From contig JAFPIE010000217.1 in NCBI GenBank assembly GCA_017388605.1, positions 1 to 25,049 on the forward strand: DNA of 25,049 bases, written 5' to 3'. Position 1 is the first letter of the stretch. Each line of letters starts with the position of its first letter. The position numbers and the translations under genes are program-made. The DNA is from Acholeplasmatales bacterium. Its GTDB lineage: Bacteria > Bacillota_I > Bacilli_A > Acholeplasmatales > Anaeroplasmataceae. Shown here piece by piece: positions 15,595 through 23,878 of this stretch. The notes under the pieces were generated by a model. It worked only from the letters and a program-made list of their open reading frames with translations, did not search any database and had not been told where the DNA came from.

Positions 15595-16545
15595 TTACTT
15601 TCCTTTTTTATTATAATTATTTTTTAAAAACCATGCTTCAATATCTCTTAATGCATTATTAAAATCTTCTACATCATTAAAGCTTGGAAGCTTTACCATG
15701 AAGCATTTGGCATCCTTTAATTGCCTCTTCTGCAATACCAGAATCAGCTTTGGTCTTGCTTGATTAAACATACTATCCGGAAGCTCAATAATACCTAAAA
15801 TGGACATAGATTCTAATAATTTCTTTTTGAATTCCTGATTGGAATCATAATCAAAGAAATCATTCTCTACTATGGCTATCATAGATCCATCTTCCTTAAG
15901 CTCATTTACAAAATGCAAGATAGCCTCATAAGGGAAATATTTACCATCTGTATATTCTGAATGGGGCATATCAAAGACAATAGAATCTATATTCGATAAT
16001 TGAAGACTCATTGTATTTTGATAATATACCTCAACAGGATAATCCAATAAATCCGCAGTGAGTGCAGTAATTTTTGTCATCCATTCATTATCGTCTATCG
16101 CAAATAATTTTGTTTTTTTATCTAAATAATTTGCAATAGTGAATAATAAATTACCTGTACCACATAATGGATCTAAAATAGATAATTCCTTTTCCTTATG
16201 AATCTTTGTAATTAAATATGCAGCAAGAATACCTAAGGTGTCTGGAGTTGTATTTCCATTTGGAATGCGCATTTCCTTAAAGCCTCTTAAAACTATGGAT
16301 TGCATAGCCTTACGGACATCCTCAGCAGAAAAATCTACATCTTTAATTTTTGCATAAATTTCTTCGAGCTCTTCTTCCTTATCTAAATCATCAATATCAC
16401 ATACGACCTCACCAGCCAATATATTTCTTACAGTCATCTCTAACAATTCGAAATATGGCTTATGAAATATTTCGTACAAGAAATTATTTGATTCATCTAA
16501 AACATCATAGAATAACTCAAGATTATCCATTTTAACTTCCTGCAT
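15595..16545 (-). CDS. YtxK-like class I SAM-dependent methyltransferase, 316 aa
   Basis: An N-terminal helical region (1-95) precedes a Rossmann-type methyltransferase domain. NTTPDTLG (98-105) matches the T-P-D segment of N6-adenine methylases, DPLCGTGNLLF (125-135) is the SAM-binding motif, and DMPHSEY (192-198) stands where N-P-P-Y is usual. YtxK of Bacillus subtilis, which also precedes ackA, shows the same altered motif type, as far as I recall. With the catalytic Asn-Pro-Pro lost, DNA methylation is doubtful and the substrate is unknown. There is no restriction enzyme nearby. ATG at 16545 follows AAAGGTGAT; an alternative ATG at 16530 follows AGGAAG. Confidence 0.8.
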   Translation of the reverse strand: MQEVKMDNLELFYDVLDESNNFLYEIFHKPYFELLEMTVRNILAGEVVCDIDDLDKEEELEEIYAKIKDVDFSAEDVRKAMQSIVLRGFKEMRIPNGNTTPDTLGILAAYLITKIHKEKELSILDPLCGTGNLLFTIANYLDKKTKLFAIDDNEWMTKITALTADLLDYPVEVYYQNTMSLQLSNIDSIVFDMPHSEYTDGKYFPYEAILHFVNELKEDGSMIAIVENDFFDYDSNQEFKKKLLESMSILGIIELPDSMFNQARPKLILVLQKRQLKDAKCFMVKLPSFNDVEDFNNALRDIEAWFLKNNYNKKGK

Positions 16546-16563
16546 AATTTTATCACCTTTAGC

Positions 16564-16592
16564 ATTATACCAAATTCAAAAATCAATGTAAA
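16564..16592 (-). promoter_or_regulatory. Promoter of the ytxK-like gene and ackA
   Basis: Minus strand: TTTACA (16592-16587), 17-base spacer, TATAAT (16569-16564), with TGG before the hexamer. This is the best overall promoter match in the window. Confidence 0.78.
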
Positions 16593-16593
16593 G

Positions 16594-16616
16594 AAAAAGC
16601 CATCATACATATGATG
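16594..16616 (-). terminator. Intrinsic terminator of the UPF0126 gene
   Basis: CATCAT (16601-16606) and ATGATG (16611-16616) pair around ACAT; the minus strand then reads GGCTTTTTC. The T-run abuts the -35 of the next promoter. The stem is short. Confidence 0.65.
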
Positions 16617-16618
16617 AC

Positions 16619-17308
16619 TTACTTACTTTCCTCTTCATTTTTCAAATGAATCTTAGGGAAATTCCATTTATATCTTGCTGCAAAGAATCTTATTGTAACC
16701 ACAATTAAAACTGTAATTATAGAATTAAGCCAAATATTGTCAATAACCTTTGCCATAAAGACAAAGTATACAGAACCAATAATTGCTGCAACAGCATAAA
16801 TATGCTTTCTAAAGATTGCAGGAATTCTCATAACTAAAAGATCTCTTAATAAAGAACCACCAACACAGGTTAATAGGGAATAAAAGATTAATTGTCCTTC
16901 ATTCGTAACATTGCCAATGGTTTGCGCTCTTAATACACCTACGATAACGAATGCGCCAAGACCAACAGAATCAATAATTAAATAGGTTAAGCGATATGCC
17001 TTAGAATCCTCCCAGGATAAATCCTTAATAAACCACATGACAGCAAATACCAAGCATGCGACGGCAAAGGCAATGAGTGGATACCACCATTCATCAAATA
17101 TGACAAATTTATGCTCCCCCATAATTAAATCTCTTAAAAAGCCTCCTCCTGTTGCCGTAATTACAGATAATACAATTACGCCAAAAAGGTCTAGCTTACT
17201 TTCAATTCCAGTTAAAGCACCAGAAATAGCATAAGCTACAGTACCTATAACTGCAATAATTAATAAAATGGTATTTAATAATTCCATATCTAAGGTTGAA
17301 ATATCCAT
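16619..17308 (-). CDS. UPF0126/TRIC-type membrane protein (YadS/YicG family), 229 aa
   Basis: About seven hydrophobic segments and an internal duplication are visible: ATGGGFLRDLIMG in the first half and CVGGSLLRDLLVMRIPAIF in the second, each with the family G-G-x-x-R-D-L signature. Each repeat is a three-helix unit, and an extra helix ends the protein. Relatives are described as trimeric intracellular cation channel homologues, and the Pfam family is also named glycine transporter; the transported species here cannot be decided. The C-terminus is charged and cytoplasmic-looking (KIHLKNEEESK). ATG at 17308 follows AAAGGAG. It is a single gene, divergent from gdhA. Confidence 0.85.
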   Translation of the reverse strand: MDISTLDMELLNTILLIIAVIGTVAYAISGALTGIESKLDLFGVIVLSVITATGGGFLRDLIMGEHKFVIFDEWWYPLIAFAVACLVFAVMWFIKDLSWEDSKAYRLTYLIIDSVGLGAFVIVGVLRAQTIGNVTNEGQLIFYSLLTCVGGSLLRDLLVMRIPAIFRKHIYAVAAIIGSVYFVFMAKVIDNIWLNSIITVLIVVTIRFFAARYKWNFPKIHLKNEEESK

Positions 17309-17360
17309 TTTCTTTCTCCTTTAATCACTAAAAAGGAAACATATAATTTCCATTTAAACA

Positions 17361-17394
17361 TCCTTATATTATATTTTATATAAATATATAAGGA
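17361..17394. promoter_or_regulatory. Operator-like inverted repeat around a possible -10 of the UPF0126 gene
   Basis: TCCTTATAT (17361-17369) and ATATAAGGA (17386-17394) are perfect 9-base arms. A minus-strand TATAAT (17373-17368) overlaps the left arm, with a poor -35 (TGTCCT) 17 bases upstream. Confidence 0.4.
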
Positions 17395-17570
17395 CATTTA
17401 TTTCATGCGCAAGCATATTATAAAACTAAGATGGTACAATTTCCACATAAATTTTATTCAATTTTTCGATTTTAATTTTAAATTTTTAGAATAAAATTCG
17501 AACTAATTTCCTATAGTTTTGACTAAAATTCTTTTGAAAATGCTTTTTATGCATAAAATTCAAAAAATAG

Positions 17571-17598
17571 TTGATTTAATAAATAATTGTGCTACAAT
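17571..17598 (+). promoter_or_regulatory. Promoter of gdhA
   Basis: TTGATT (17571-17576), 16-base spacer, TACAAT (17593-17598), with TGC before the hexamer as an extended -10. The leader to the ATG is about 40 bases. Confidence 0.68.
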
Positions 17599-17606
17599 AC
17601 AAATAA

Positions 17607-19004
<1,398 letters not shown>

Positions 19005-19011
19005 TATCCCC

Positions 19012-19053
19012 AAAAAAATTGCTGGAACCTAAAAATTCCAGCAATTTTTTTAT
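19012..19053. terminator. Bidirectional intrinsic terminator between gdhA and cysK
   Basis: AATTGCTGGAA (19017-19027) and TTCCAGCAATT (19036-19046) form an 11-bp stem with an 8-base loop and T-runs in both directions. Confidence 0.9.
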
Positions 19054-19982
19054 TCTTTAAATAGTGGTGTAGATAAATACCTATCTCCATTATCTGGTAA
19101 AACAACAACGATTTTTTTACCCTTATTCTCTTTTCTTTTTGCAATCTCGATAGCTGCATAAAGTGCAGCACCTGAGGAAATACCTATAAAAATACCATCA
19201 CTTTTAACCGCTAAGGAGCCAATTTCAAAGGCTTTATCATCTGGTACTGCAATAACCTCATCATAGATTTCTTGATTTAATGTCTTTGGAATGAAATTTG
19301 CTCCAATACCCTGAATTTTATGAGGTCCACAAACCCCCTTAGATAATAAAGGGGAGGCTTCAGGCTCTACAGCTACAACCTTTATATTTGGATTATTCTC
19401 CTTTAAGTATTCTCCTGTACCAGACAAGGTACCACCAGTACCTACGGTTGCAACATAAAAATCGATATCGCCATCCGTATCACGCCAAATCTCAGGACCT
19501 GTCGTTTCATAGTGTGCCTTAGGATTGGATGGATTAACAAATTGACCAGCGATTAAAGAATTAGGAATTTCCTTATTTAATTCCTCTGCCTTATCAATAG
19601 CCCCCTTCATACCAAGCTTACCATCAGTTAAAACGAGCTCTGCCCCATATGCCTTAATTAAATTTCTTCTTTCCTCTGACATAGTATCTGGCAATACAAT
19701 AATTAATCTATAGCCTCTTGCAGCACATATTGCAGCAAGACCACTTCCTGTATTTCCACTTGTAGGCTCAATAATAGTTGAGCCTTCCTTTAATAAGCCT
19801 TGTTCCTCATAATCTAAAATAATCTGCTTAGCAACTCTATCCTTAGAGGATCCCGCAGGATTTAAGCCCTCAAGCTTTGCAAGAATTGTAGCTTCTAAAT
19901 TGAATTTCTTTTCTAAATTGGTAAGCTCAATTAATGGAGTATTCCCAACAATTTCTAAAACGGATTTATATATTCTTCCCAT
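19050..19982 (-). CDS. cysK: Cysteine synthase (O-acetylserine sulfhydrylase), 310 aa
   Basis: This PLP enzyme makes cysteine from O-acetylserine and sulfide. Landmarks: Lys47 in NPAGSSKDR, the substrate loop TSGNTG (74-79), the phosphate cup GTGGTLSG (181-188) and SSGAA (269-273) for the pyridine nitrogen. Length is typical of CysK. Two ATGs are possible. I prefer 19982, eight bases after GGAG, over 19988, which is only two bases away, and MGRIYKSVLEIVGNTP is the common family start. It is a single gene. cysE, which makes its substrate, is not here. Confidence 0.94.
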   Translation of the reverse strand: MGRIYKSVLEIVGNTPLIELTNLEKKFNLEATILAKLEGLNPAGSSKDRVAKQIILDYEEQGLLKEGSTIIEPTSGNTGSGLAAICAARGYRLIIVLPDTMSEERRNLIKAYGAELVLTDGKLGMKGAIDKAEELNKEIPNSLIAGQFVNPSNPKAHYETTGPEIWRDTDGDIDFYVATVGTGGTLSGTGEYLKENNPNIKVVAVEPEASPLLSKGVCGPHKIQGIGANFIPKTLNQEIYDEVIAVPDDKAFEIGSLAVKSDGIFIGISSGAALYAAIEIAKRKENKGKKIVVVLPDNGDRYLSTPLFKE

Positions 19983-20008
19983 AATCATTTCTCCTTTAAT
20001 ACTATTGT

Positions 20009-20017
20009 ATTATACCA
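20009..20017 (-). promoter_or_regulatory. Promoter of cysK
   Basis: TGGTATAAT on the minus strand, an extended -10 with a perfect hexamer (20014-20009). The -35 is poor and lies in the preceding terminator. No T-box or S-box leader is present. Confidence 0.55.
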
Positions 20018-20023
20018 TAAAAA

Positions 20024-20050
20024 TGAAAAAATGGCTTTAAAAGCCATTTT
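20024..20050 (-). terminator. Intrinsic terminator of the transglutaminase-like lipoprotein gene
   Basis: AAAATGGCTT (20028-20037) and AAGCCATTTT (20041-20050) pair with a 3-base loop; TTTTTTC follows on the minus strand. The stem overlaps the stop codon. Confidence 0.85.
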
Positions 20051-21521
20051 ATTCATAACCTTTTGTAGTTGATAATTCAGGTAATACTGTTTGGAAATGA
20101 TCCGTACTTAAATCTACTGTTGGATCTATAGAGCCTGGAGTATGCGCCTCATCCATAGTAGCCTTATTTGCTAGGAAATATTTATAGATCGCTGGGTTTT
20201 GATCATCCCATGTTACATCAACGCCATACCATTTACCATCAATTTGCGTATAATTCCAGCCGTGACCGCCGCCATCGCCTGTTCCCACTACCATAATGGA
20301 GTTAACTCCAAGTAAATGAGATAAATACAAATATGTTTTAGCATAGCATTCACATACGCCACCTGTAGAATCATCATTATCGGCAACACCCATAATATTG
20401 TGTGCCCAATCCTCTCCTGATGGACGATTTAGTGAATCGTATTGGTAATCAATTTTACCTATGATGTAATCATGAATAAGCTTTGCCTTTTCAAGATCAC
20501 TCATAGAAGGAATTAGCATATATATATCATATACCTCTTGCTCCATTTTGCGTATATTTTCCATACATTTATCTCTTGCATCCTTAGTGAAATAATCATC
20601 AGATAATGTAAGCATAGCCTTTGTTTTAAATGCATTAGAGGAAATAAACATATGAGAATCTAAGAAATAGAACTGTGGATTATTTGTAATGAAGGAATTC
20701 ATTATTGCATAAGCTTCATTATTTGTAATTGCATCTTTATTATATTCATAGCTTGCAACGACAACATAATGTGATGAGCCTATAGTCATTACATAATCCT
20801 TACCAGAGGAGGCATCATAATCTGTTTCTGAATTATAGAAATCCATACAGGAATTATAGAAGGATTCATACATACTCAAATATACCGATCTATGGCTTTC
20901 ATATACTGAATTTGTAGATAATTCTTGATAATCATGATTCTTTTTATAATCAACAACTAAGGTGTCCACATAGATATCATGACATCTTGAGCATTCATGC
21001 TTAACATGGGAATGTCCATAGCTTGTCTTTTCTATGGTTTCTTGGTAATCATGACCTAAGGCAGGTACAACCTCTGCGCCAGTGGTAGTTTCACCACAAA
21101 CCTTACAAATCATACCAGATGCTACACCAGGAGATGTACAGGTTGGTTCTTCTGTTGTATTATAATCCCACTCGTGAGATGCTTTTACGACCTCCCGTGC
21201 CTTTAAGACCTTTCCACATCTTTTACAATGGGAGCCTTCTGTTAATCCATCAGTAGTACAGGTTTTTGATACTGCAGGATCAATTTCAATCAAGTGCCCT
21301 AGTGCTTCTGTCTTTTTTCCAGTATATTCTTCACCACAATCACATTTAAATAAGGTATAGCCTTCCTCTTCACAAGTAGGCTCTATAACCGTTTCTTTAT
21401 ATGAATGAACATGAAATAAATTCATTGTCGTTGTTGTAGGAACAACAAAGCCTAAAGAGCATGAGGCTAGTCCAACTATGGATGCCATCATAAGGATTGC
21501 TCCAATTATTCTTTTTTTCAT
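20049..21521 (-). CDS. Lipoprotein with Cys-rich repeats and a transglutaminase-like domain, 490 aa
   Basis: A basic start (MKKR), hydrophobic stretch and lipobox L-A-S-C21 predict a lipid-anchored surface protein. Residues 37-187 hold about four imperfect repeats of roughly 40 residues, pattern H-x-Y ... P-T-C ... G ... C-x(1-2)-C-G ... A-L-G-H, with paired Cys and His that may bind zinc; similar arrays occur in secreted proteins of gut Bacillota. After a helical linker comes a transglutaminase-like core: nucleophile Cys390 in GGVCECYA, His420 in GHGWNY and Asp435 in GVDVTWDD form the expected triad. Such domains act as proteases, peptidases or cross-linkers; the target is unknown. ATG at 21521 is chosen over an in-frame GTG at 21530, which lies inside the AAAGGACGTGAT ribosome site. 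Single gene. Confidence 0.83.
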   Translation of the reverse strand: MKKRIIGAILMMASIVGLASCSLGFVVPTTTTMNLFHVHSYKETVIEPTCEEEGYTLFKCDCGEEYTGKKTEALGHLIEIDPAVSKTCTTDGLTEGSHCKRCGKVLKAREVVKASHEWDYNTTEEPTCTSPGVASGMICKVCGETTTGAEVVPALGHDYQETIEKTSYGHSHVKHECSRCHDIYVDTLVVDYKKNHDYQELSTNSVYESHRSVYLSMYESFYNSCMDFYNSETDYDASSGKDYVMTIGSSHYVVVASYEYNKDAITNNEAYAIMNSFITNNPQFYFLDSHMFISSNAFKTKAMLTLSDDYFTKDARDKCMENIRKMEQEVYDIYMLIPSMSDLEKAKLIHDYIIGKIDYQYDSLNRPSGEDWAHNIMGVADNDDSTGGVCECYAKTYLYLSHLLGVNSIMVVGTGDGGGHGWNYTQIDGKWYGVDVTWDDQNPAIYKYFLANKATMDEAHTPGSIDPTVDLSTDHFQTVLPELSTTKGYE

Positions 21522-21542
21522 ACGTATCACGTCCTTTATTTA

Positions 21543-21571
21543 ATTTTATATTAAAACTATAGTTTATACAA
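21543..21571 (-). promoter_or_regulatory. Promoter of the lipoprotein gene
   Basis: Minus strand: TTGTAT (21571-21566), 17-base spacer, TAAAAT (21548-21543). The spacer contains the perfect 12-base palindrome AAACTATAGTTT (21554-21565). Confidence 0.55.
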
Positions 21572-21572
21572 G

Positions 21573-21593
21573 AAAAAAAGGCTCTACGAGCCT
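21573..21593 (-). terminator. Intrinsic terminator of mntP
   Basis: AGGCTC (21579-21584) and GAGCCT (21588-21593) pair around TAC; the minus strand continues with a run of T. It lies about 35 bases after the mntP stop. Confidence 0.85.
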
Positions 21594-21627
21594 AATGTAA
21601 AAACGGACTATTGAAATAGAAATAGAA

Positions 21628-22263
21628 TTATATACCAAAATAATGGCTTAAAATAATCCATACAGCAAGAAGTATTAATATACTTCCGCCAATAATAGCT
21701 GTAATTTCAAATTTACCTTTTAACAATTTTTCTATTCTATTTCCTAAGAATAAACCAACAAGAGAAATAGAAAAGGTTATTACCATAATGATGGATACAT
21801 GAAGCCAAATGGTATTTACATTCGATAAGCCTGAATGAAGTGCAACTCCAGTACCTAGTGCATCTATTGATGTTGCAACACCAAAATATAACACTTCCTT
21901 AATAGAGAACCTTTTAGGTTCCTTTTCCTCCTCAGGCTTATAGATATCCTTAATACCCTCAATAATCATTTTACCACCAATGATAAGCAATAGACCAAAG
22001 GCAACCCAGGATACAATATCTGACATAATCTTTCCTGCAGATGCACCACCATTTTCACCAACAATAGCTGCAATGCCTTGAACAAGCCAAAAGCCAATTA
22101 ATGGCATTAATGCCTGCATAACTCCAAAAACTATAGCTATAAAGAATGATTTCTTTTTATTTATATCTGTATAGGTTAATCCATCTGTAATCGATACAGC
22201 AAAGGCATCCATAGATAGAGCAACTCCAAGTAATATAACCTCAAATATGATTTCAATTTGCAT
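21628..22263 (-). CDS. mntP: Putative manganese efflux pump MntP, 211 aa
   Basis: Six hydrophobic segments are arranged as two halves, each with the family signature: ALSMDAFAVS (Asp19) in helix 1 and GVATSIDALGTG (Asp134) in helix 4. These acidic residues are thought to form the metal path in MntP/YebN. The central loop (YKPEEEKEPKRFS) is charged and longer than usual, which explains 211 rather than about 190 residues. Assignment to manganese is strongly supported by the yybP-ykoY riboswitch just upstream. ATG at 22263 follows AAGGGGA. It is the last gene of the coaX cluster by position but has its own RNA switch. Confidence 0.93.
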   Translation of the reverse strand: MQIEIIFEVILLGVALSMDAFAVSITDGLTYTDINKKKSFFIAIVFGVMQALMPLIGFWLVQGIAAIVGENGGASAGKIMSDIVSWVAFGLLLIIGGKMIIEGIKDIYKPEEEKEPKRFSIKEVLYFGVATSIDALGTGVALHSGLSNVNTIWLHVSIIMVITFSISLVGLFLGNRIEKLLKGKFEITAIIGGSILILLAVWIILSHYFGI

Positions 22264-22283
22264 AATAAAATCCCCTTAAAAAT

Positions 22284-22308
22284 AAAAAGACTATGCTAAG
22301 CATAAGTC
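22284..22308 (-). terminator. Regulated terminator of the manganese riboswitch
   Basis: The minus-strand RNA reads GACTTATGC, loop TTA, GCATAGTC, then TTTTT. The 5' arm (22308-22300) contains the 3' strand of aptamer helix P1 (22306-22301), so aptamer and terminator cannot form together. Confidence 0.82.
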
Positions 22309-22385
22309 TCGTTCATTAAGGCTGAACCTGGTTTCCCATAATGTAGGCCAGCCACTAAGTAAATAGCGAACTACTCCCTTACGAA
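22300..22385 (-). ncRNA. yybP-ykoY manganese riboswitch aptamer
   Basis: The two conserved loops of the family are present in order on the minus strand: AAGGGAGTAG (22380-22371) and GAACGAGAC (22315-22307). CGTAAG (22383-22378) pairs with CTTATG (22306-22301) as P1. A UUCG-capped hairpin follows the first loop, and a long hairpin GGCTG...CAGCC contains a GAAA tetraloop within TGG-GAAA-CCA. It lies directly before mntP, the known partner of this class. Bound Mn2+ would stabilise P1 and prevent the downstream terminator, turning the pump on. The aptamer begins only about a dozen bases after the upstream stop codon. Confidence 0.93.
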
Positions 22386-22396
22386 GTAATGGTTTG

Positions 22397-22846
22397 TTAT
22401 TTATTTTGAAGAATAAGTAAATAAATTAAAAATCCGCCAAATAGAATTAAAAAGCCAAACAATAGTATTGCAATAATTTTATTTGCATTCCACTTCTTAG
22501 CAGTCTTTTTTCTAAATTGCTTGAATAATGCTTCCATTTCCTCTTCGTTTTCCATGGTAGCAATAATCTTTTGATATTTTTCACAAAGAGTTTCCATCTC
22601 TTCGTATTCTGCCTGATAATAGTATTCCTTAGGAATCATATCCATATGCTTTTGAATTTGATTTTGATAATACCATCTTCGATATTCTAAATCCTTCATA
22701 TTCTCTTTATGAATAGCTTCCTTAGCTTCTCTTTCCTTTTCCTTTATGGAAAGATAGTTTTCCATTTGCTGTCTTGCTTGCTCAGGAATCACAGTAGCTT
22801 CTTCTTCTAAAGAAGAATCTATTTCTTTTTCCGTATCCTTATCCAT
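22397..22846 (-). CDS. Tail-anchored membrane protein of unknown function, 149 aa
   Basis: I do not recognise a family. The first 115 residues are highly charged and helical, rich in Glu and Lys with likely coiled-coil stretches (about 20-60 and 75-110). A short tyrosine-rich segment (EYYYQAEYEEME) lies in the middle. One hydrophobic helix (about 124-146, IIAILLFGFLILFGGFLIYLLIL) ends the protein, preceded by KKTAKKWNANK, so the charged part should be cytoplasmic. ATG at 22846 follows AAGGAGGAATAAAA, a very strong ribosome binding site, and starts two bases after the hydrolase stop, so the two are co-transcribed. It precedes the manganese riboswitch. Confidence 0.75.
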   Translation of the reverse strand: MDKDTEKEIDSSLEEEATVIPEQARQQMENYLSIKEKEREAKEAIHKENMKDLEYRRWYYQNQIQKHMDMIPKEYYYQAEYEEMETLCEKYQKIIATMENEEEMEALFKQFRKKTAKKWNANKIIAILLFGFLILFGGFLIYLLILQNK

Positions 22847-22848
22847 TT

Positions 22849-23841
22849 TTATTCCTCCTTTAAAAGAAGTTTTAATGCTTTATCTAATACCTCTTTATCT
22901 AATTCGCCCATTTTATGGAAATCCGTATTTTTCATATATTCCGTTTTATCCTCCTCCCTCAAAGAAGATATTTCCCTAAAATACTTATTAAAGCATTCAA
23001 GAGCGGAATAGGAATAATGAGGATTATGATCCTTATCCTTAAAAATAAGGAAGGATGCATTTTTTAGATTTTGCTTCATAAGCATATTAGTATTATACTT
23101 AAATTTTACCATCTTGTCATTCTCTGAATGCAAAATCACAATATTTCCCTTAAATTCCTTTAAGGTTTTTAAAGCATTGGCTTTGGCATATTTGCCACAG
23201 AGCTTTCTTTCTATAAGATCATAAAAGGGTAATGAAATCCATAAAGGCTTTGGTAATAGCCCCTTCATGCAGCTATTAACATTATAAAATGGTGCAATGG
23301 CAAGAATACCCTTAATATCCTTATGGTAATATGGAATATTTACAGTGGCAAATCCACCCCAGGAATGTCCTACAACATAAATATCCTTATTCTTTAATTC
23401 TTCATTTTCCTTTACATATTTCACAATATAATCTACACATCTCAAGGAATTCGATAGTCCTCTTATATTCTTACCACTAGACTCTAGTGTTCCCTCATAA
23501 TTCATAGCTAAAACTAAATAGCCCTTGCTTGCAAAATATTCTATATCCTGAATATAAGAATCAACACCACTCCACATACCATGATTTAAAATGAAAATTT
23601 TTTTCTCATCATAATCGGGATAGAAATATAAGCCACCTCTTAAGATTTCATCTTCTAGCTTTATTTCTACGCTTTTAAATCCAAGATTAAATTCTTCTTT
23701 CGTATAATATCTAATTCTTGGATCATTTTGATAGCGATGTTGAAATAGCTTATTATGAATCTTTTTTGCGATAATGTATAAAGATATAACCAAAAGGATA
23801 AAAACGAAAATAACGCCTAAAATAATATATAACCAAAGCAT
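22849..23841 (-). CDS. Membrane-anchored alpha/beta hydrolase, 330 aa
   Basis: A single N-terminal membrane helix (about 3-25) is followed by basic residues, so the hydrolase domain probably faces the cytoplasm by the positive-inside rule. The domain shows FILNHGMWSG (83-92, oxyanion segment), nucleophile Ser160 in VVGHSWGG, Asp242 in HSENDKMV and His272 in KDKDHNPHYS, a complete Ser-Asp-His triad. Similar proteins are annotated as lysophospholipase- or serine aminopeptidase-like; the substrate is not readable. After the triad comes a charged tail of about 50 residues. ATG at 23841 follows GAAGGTGA. The gene is 27 bases after coaX, with a hairpin between, and is coupled to the tail-anchored protein gene. 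Confidence 0.83.
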   Translation of the reverse strand: MLWLYIILGVIFVFILLVISLYIIAKKIHNKLFQHRYQNDPRIRYYTKEEFNLGFKSVEIKLEDEILRGGLYFYPDYDEKKIFILNHGMWSGVDSYIQDIEYFASKGYLVLAMNYEGTLESSGKNIRGLSNSLRCVDYIVKYVKENEELKNKDIYVVGHSWGGFATVNIPYYHKDIKGILAIAPFYNVNSCMKGLLPKPLWISLPFYDLIERKLCGKYAKANALKTLKEFKGNIVILHSENDKMVKFKYNTNMLMKQNLKNASFLIFKDKDHNPHYSYSALECFNKYFREISSLREEDKTEYMKNTDFHKMGELDKEVLDKALKLLLKEE

Positions 23842-23859
23842 AATTCACCTTCAAGAAAA

Positions 23860-23878
23860 GGCAGCATATTATGCTGCC
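23860..23878 (-). terminator. Hairpin at the end of coaX, probable attenuator
   Basis: GGCAGCAT (23860-23867) and ATGCTGCC (23871-23878) pair around a 3-base loop, including the last coaX codons and stop. The minus strand follows with TTTTCTTG, a short T-run, so some read-through to the hydrolase gene is likely. Confidence 0.65.

Noticed and set aside
15595..16545. A restriction-modification methylase
   Set aside because: The catalytic motif is altered, there is no endonuclease or specificity gene nearby, and the gene sits with ackA as in Bacillus.
17535..17548. A catabolite-responsive element (CcpA site) before gdhA
   Set aside because: TGAAAATGCTTTTT matches only the left half of the consensus and lacks the central CG and the right-hand CA.
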